DNA of 64,000 nt from Aselliscus stoliczkanus. Taxonomy: Eukaryota > Chordata > Mammalia > Chiroptera > Hipposideridae. Of the stretch, positions 59,599-64,000 are shown piece by piece. The notes under the pieces were generated by a model. The model had not been told where the DNA came from. It saw nothing but the letters and a program-made list of their open reading frames with translations, and ran no database searches. The stretch is taken from assembly GCA_033961575.1 (NCBI GenBank), contig CM066738.1:106603478-106667477 (forward strand), given 5' to 3'. The position numbers and the translations under genes were made by a program. Position 1 is the stretch's first letter. Each line of letters starts with the position of its first letter.

Positions 59599-60184
59599 AT
59601 ATATATATAATTGTTTGGAACATATTTTTTTGGTTTCCTGTGAAAGGTTTGCATAGATATTTACCTCCCAATTTTCAGCTGAATTCAAGATAGATGTGAT
59701 TGTATGACAGTCAAATTTTAAATAGATTTGTATGTATATTATTATTTTAAACTTGCCTCAACTTGTGTCTTATCTTTCCAACTTTGCCATAAGTAGAAAT
59801 GTACAGTTATACAGCTTTTAATTCTTCAAAGAATTTAGTCCAGTATTTTGTACTTTTAAGAGATACTCAAGAATTAAATTCAAGAAATATCAAACTTAAA
59901 GGTCCTTAACTGCTTAATCATTCACTTTTTAACAGATTTCATGGGGAAAACACTTCTTCTAACTACAAAATGACATAATTGCTCTGGTTGGTGGTTAGCT
60001 TTTCCTTAGTGCATTCAAGGCAGTCTACAACTTGTATGGAGTTTTACCTCCTACTGTCCATCTCAAACCTTTACACCAGATTGCTCTGTATTCCTGTAGC
60101 TTACTTTGTTTTTTTGTTTTTGTTTTGTTGTTTGATTTTTTACAGATGTTATCTTTAGCTGATAAAATTATAACTTTTAGTAAT
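59598..60184. other. AT-rich non-coding DNA
   Basis: Nothing recognised. Confidence 0.5.
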
Positions 60185-60671
60185 TGTAATTTTATTTATT
60201 TATTTATTTATTTATTTTAAAGATTTTTATTGGGGAATTGGGGAGGGTAACAGTGGTGGGGAATCGGAGAAGAGGAACAGACAAGTTGCTGTCCTTTTGT
60301 GCTTCAGTCTAGTTGCGGAGGACATTGCTTCACTGGCCCATGTTGGTATTAGCATTGTGCTCTTCCCGGGTGAGGCAAATTGGTTTCTGGCCTCTGGATG
60401 GCCACTCACGGTGGCTCTTGGCAGCTCACGCTGGCTGCCGGCCACTCACTGTAGCCTATGGCAGCCCACTGCAGCAGAGGCGGCAGGTATGCCACCACTG
60501 GTGACTCACAGCAGCCCAGCTCCAGGTGGAGCTGTTGTTCACCATCTTAGCTGTAGAGGGCAGTGTCACTGGCCCTCATATGTGGGATCCGAACCGGGGC
60601 CCTGCTGCTCGGAGCTGGCGTCCCAAGCCAGCTCTTAACCAACATGCCACTCGGCCGGCCCTGTAATTTTT
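60185..60671 (-). mobile_element. Long composite SINE, minus strand, with target duplication
   Basis: On the minus strand the body (60661 down to about 60196) begins gggccggccgagtggcatgt and contains the whole short-SINE module. The body that follows is close to that at 33214-33655. It ends in ccccaataaaaatctttaaa with a tail expanded to (TAAA)n. Two small internal duplications distinguish it: tggggaat near 60230-60262 and a gctcggagctgg insert near 60608. The flanks tgtaatttta / tgtaattttt are a likely target duplication. Open frames of up to 113 codons across it are artefacts. Confidence 0.93.
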
Positions 60672-61225
60672 TTTTATGTGCGTTATTATTTTTCCAAAGA
60701 TCATGACTTATAAATGTAAACAAAAAGGAATATAATTCTTGTAAGCTTTGGACTGTTACCAAATGCATAAATTCCCACCGACAGAACCAGCTCTTTAGAA
60801 GCGCTGATGAGCTTGATCCTGAAAGCGTTCAGTTTCCAGTTTCTAGATCTACCCCAACTTGCAGGGGCTTTTTCAGAGAGATGTCGCCGAACAACCCTAA
60901 TTCCATCTGTCTCTCTCATTTCTCTTCCTCTTTGCTCCTTTTTAGGCACTTAGCATTCGCTAACATTAGTAGGTACTTTGTTTTTTTACCCTTTTTCTAG
61001 AACATAAGCACCATGACCATAGGGTCTTGGTGTGTTTTATTCACCTACATGTCACCAGAACCTGGGCTGGGAAATGAATTTCTATTTGTTGATAAAAAAA
61101 TGCGTGGATGCAGAATTGATTTTTAAAAATGAAATTAAAGACGTATGATGGGCCTGATATGCCTGGAGTGTGATACATTGGAGAAGCCATTTTGCTACTC
61201 AAAAAATTGTACCATCTTTTTTTGG
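60672..61225. other. Non-coding DNA, unassigned
   Basis: No gene or assignable repeat. Confidence 0.5.
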
Positions 61226-61227
61226 CT

Positions 61228-61385
61228 TTTGTTGGCTGACTGTGTGACTTTGTCACAATCTCTCAGAGTCAGCATTTGTGCATCTATAAAGGGTTATTCT
61301 AATACTGTCTGCTCTGGCTGCCTAACCCATGGGGTGTTATGATGACTAAATAAAATAATGCATGTGAATGTCCTCATATAAGTAT
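61228..61385 (+). mobile_element. MIR SINE, plus strand
   Basis: The order gactgtgtgactttgtcaca, atctctcagagtcagcattt, gtgcatctataaagggttat and ggtgttatgatgactaaata, then aaaataatgcatgtgaatgt, matches MIR from the core to the 3' region. Confidence 0.8.
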
Positions 61386-61573
61386 AAAATATTAAGGAAG
61401 GGAGTTTATAAATTTGAAATATCAAAAGATTGAACAACTCACATCACAGTCATAGACTTTGACTTTGATAACATAAATAGCATTTGTGCTATCAGACATT
61501 TCATATGAAAAAAATCAGCAGTGCTGTGCAAATTGTTTTCTTTTTGTTTTTTGTTTTGTTTTGTTTTTAATAG

Positions 61574-61660
61574 GAAACACTGGGTAATCTCACTGAACCA
61601 AATAGAAAACCTGACAGAATGCAACATTATTTTCTGGATGACATATCATCGCACTGTTGA
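61574..61660 (+). other. Candidate terminal exon, unrecognised
   Basis: A long T-rich tract ending tttttaatag (61564-61573) is a good acceptor. Phase 0 after it is open for 28 codons (begins ETLGNLTEPNRKP) to TGA at 61658. A second phase is also open for 30 codons, which weakens the case because both cannot be coding. The T-rich tract may simply be a simple repeat. I see no polyadenylation signal close by. Confidence 0.15.
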
Positions 61661-61702
61661 CAGATAAGGACACACCGAGTGGGAAGCTGACAGGGCTCAA
61701 AT

Positions 61703-61894
61703 ATGAAGTGTGCATCGCCATCAGGTAAAACAGAAAAGAGATTTATGCAAAAGAAATCTCATTCTTCTAACAAGACTGATAAGAAGGAAGGAAATGCTGA
61801 GCAAATAGATAAGGACTGTGGTTTAGAATTATCTCAGCTAAGTCACAGTGACAGACAAAATGGAAAGAACGTCAAAAAAGCTGATTTCTGCTGA
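61703..61894 (+). other. 63-codon Lys/Ser-rich open frame, unrecognised
   Basis: The frame starts MKCASPSGKTEKRF and ends KKADFC. It has A at -3 of the start codon and a hydrophilic, low-complexity composition that would be plausible for a disordered protein tail. The A-rich DNA here would also give Lys, Asn and Ser by chance. No motif is visible, and the frame is closed by a stop 15 bases upstream. Confidence 0.12.
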
Positions 61895-63178
61895 ATGATG
61901 ATATATTTTACAGAGATTTTGCATGAACAGGAGCAAATGCAGAATTCCGATTCATTTCTAAAGAAAATGGGATACGTGTGGAAAGGGAAAACATGTCCTT
62001 TAAAACAAATCCAAATGCACCAAACATAGCATGCCTGTGCTTTGTAACTGACTACTTCCCAGCAATACTGAATGTGTTCAGGCTGGAAATACAGGGATCT
62101 AAGAAGTCAATTCCAAGGAGATGAGTTAATACCTAACATGGTAGATTGAGAGTGCCTACGAGCTGGGCCCTGCTCCTGCAGTCACCTGGCTTCGGGTTGC
62201 TCTGGGTAGCTGGCATGCAGCTTCTCCAACAGTAAAATGGAAGAACTTCCTCAGATTACATGTATGATCTTGTAAGTAGTCAAAAGGTTAAGAAGTTAAG
62301 ATAGTCTGAGACCACTGTAACCTGTAATGAGAATTAACGTATTAATTATGTGGGTATGTAAGAGGATAAGTGAGCTAGTGGGGCAGATGTTGTATGTTCT
62401 TAGCCTAGGAGATGGGTATGCTCTGGAAAGAGGGCATTGAGATGAGGAGGGATGTTCGTGACAACAGGAAGTCAAAACAATGGGTAAATGTCCCTGGAAA
62501 CTTCAGACAATGAGCGTGAAGAATGCGAGGGAAAGTTGTGTACTCTCCATGAAAGATGGGGTGATTTGGATAGCGTGTGCCCTGTGTCAGAGACATAATG
62601 AGAATGGGTCAGTGGGCAGCTGTAGGTTTCATCTCACAAGCACAATGGGAGGACAAGAATTAGGTACTGTTTTTCCTTGGTTAGTTGAGCTCATCTTTGC
62701 TCGGGAAAGTGTGTCAGTGAAACCCAACATACAGAAAGAGAATAGGTAACAGGCTTTACCTATCCTGGTCATGGCGGCAGAGGTGGCTTTGTTAATCTAG
62801 TAGCAGCCTCTTTCTTTTGATGTGAACCAAGCTGACATTTATGGAAACTGCACCCTGGAGTTGATGGAACAAGCAAACAACACTTTCTGAAAGCACAACT
62901 AAACAAGGCAAATGTAATTCCATACGAATGAAATCTTTACTTTGGGTATTTCAAGTCCATACCACAACCTAGGATGGATGCAGCAATAAGAACGTAGCAC
63001 TGGTATTATGAATCAATTAACAGAGAAAAGGTTTTTATATGGAGCCATTTGTTGGCCTCAGCCATGGAGAGTCTTTCTCACTGAAGATTTTCCGGTGGAA
63101 AGTAGGAGCTGTGTTCCAATGTATTTTGATCTCCTCCCTACCAAACCTTCTCCCTGCCATTCATAATTTTATCAAAGG
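61895..63178. other. Non-coding DNA, unassigned
   Basis: No assignable repeat. The 89-codon plus frame at 62480-62749 is unrecognised. Confidence 0.45.
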
Positions 63179-63246
63179 CAGAGAGAGAGAGAGAGAGAGA
63201 TTGAGACAGAGAGAGACAGAGAGAGAGACAGAGAGAGAGAGAGAGA
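63179..63246. repeat. (GA)n microsatellite, interrupted
   Basis: GA units with TTGA and CAGA interruptions. The Arg-Glu frame of 85 codons across it is an artefact. Confidence 0.97.
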
Positions 63247-63735
63247 GGTCTTCTATGAGAATCTCAACTGAGAGAAAATATTTGTCATGGAACTGATGGC
63301 ACGATTTGTATGCATCGTGAAGCACTATCTCAGCATAACACCAAGGATCTCAGTGATTTGCCAACTGATGGAGATTATAAAGACTAGTAGCAAACTCTTT
63401 TATAATCGCATGCCTGGAATTATTTTTACTCTAAAAATCAGTAATTCAAAGTAGGTGAGTTCATCACCAAAGTTTATATATCTCTCCCAAAAACAAATAT
63501 ATCTTATAGGTTTATAGGTATGTATTTGTTATATCTATTTATCTACATTATTGTAGTTATACCTATAATTCTCTAGCCTTATTATAAAATAAAAAGATGG
63601 GAGAAAGGTTGAGGCACATTTGCTCGTATACAAGCAAGATCTCCAACCAAGTGAAACCAATTACAAATGTTTCATCCACTTTTTGCCCTGAGTATTTGTT
63701 AAAAAAAAAATGCCATCTCTACCACAATTATCATT
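63247..63735. other. AT-rich non-coding DNA
   Basis: Nothing recognised; A run at 63701-63710. Confidence 0.5.
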
Positions 63736-63739
63736 GACC

Positions 63740-63930
63740 TAAGAAGCTTAGTGCATGGGTCATAGTGTCAGAGAACTGGGTTCAAGATTCACATTTTTAT
63801 TTGAATGTCTGAAATACCTTATAAAGATATTTCAACTTCTTACGTATTGGTTAATTCATCTGTAGAAAGAGCTATAAGAATAGTACCAGCGTCAGGATGA
63901 TTTAAAGAGAAAATGAACTTTAAACACTGA
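63740..63930 (+). mobile_element. MIR SINE, plus strand
   Basis: The series agcttagtgcatgggtcata, agaactgggttcaagattca, aagatatttcaacttcttac and attcatctgtagaaagagct is a worn but nearly complete MIR outline. Confidence 0.6.
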
Positions 63931-64000
63931 CAGGTACAGGTGAGCTTGATGGAGGCTGAACTCTTCCAGCCTGGCTTCCCAGCCTGCAAGCTGGTCTCCT

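Noticed and set aside
60297..60638. 113-codon frame in GC-rich sequence
   Set aside because: Lies entirely within the long SINE; a similar frame appears in the other long SINE at 33393-33629.
1..64000. CRISPR arrays, operons, riboswitches, phage or plasmid functions
   Set aside because: No regular direct repeats with spacers, no ribosome-binding-site-linked gene clusters, and the repeat content is clearly mammalian.

Overview
This is mammalian nuclear DNA with no complete protein-coding gene that I can recognise. It is AT-rich, has no long open reading frames (the longest is 173 codons, and half of it is read through an old LTR), and is full of interspersed repeats in various states of decay. 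It looks like an intergenic stretch or one or more very large introns. There is no operon, rRNA, true tRNA gene, CRISPR array or other prokaryotic feature.

Organism: the ancient repeats (MIR, L2, MER5-type hAT elements, MLT1-type MaLR LTRs, L1M-type LINEs) are shared by placental mammals. The younger SINEs are lineage-specific. They begin with a tRNA-like head (gggccggccgagtggcgtgg), occur as a short form of about 100 bp and a long form of about 400-450 bp ending in an AATAAAATCTTT-like tail, and sit beside two other tRNA-derived SINE types, one with a tRNA-Ile-like head. With the internally deleted mariner element, this set suggests a bat. From memory of Rhin-1-like sequences I favour a rhinolophoid bat, at about 50% confidence, and cannot test it here.

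Layout: 1-5.8 kb is mostly unique AT-rich DNA with two short SINEs and one GC-richer block (4.6-5.5 kb). At 5.8-10.3 kb there is a MER5-like fragment and three 3' L1 fragments, all minus strand. 10.3-19 kb holds microsatellites, AT-rich DNA, an L2 copy split by a long SINE, an ERV1-like LTR and further L2 and MIR. 19-33 kb is largely unique, with short SINEs at 19.1 and 25.2 kb, MER5 fragments, MIR and an LTR near 30 kb. 33-37 kb holds a long SINE, a well-preserved plus-strand L2 pair, a GC-rich segment joined to an antisense MLT1 LTR, and another SINE. 37-50 kb holds microsatellites, a short SINE, L2 and three related ERV1-like LTRs. At 50.26-50.82 kb there is an internally deleted mariner with recognisable transposase remnants. 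52-58.5 kb has MLT1-like LTRs (one split by a tRNA-Ile-like SINE), MIRs and a short SINE. 58.5-64 kb has a long SINE at 60.2-60.66 kb, MIRs and a GA repeat.

There are no genes whose joint action could be described. Several short segments have plausible splice signals around an open frame (4594-4788 minus; 20878-20929, 35731-35912, 41290-41337 and 61574-61660 plus). They are reported only as low-confidence exon candidates because I recognise none of the encoded peptides. I did not find a convincing undescribed biological system. The most informative features are the SINE family structure, the nested insertions and the decayed mariner.
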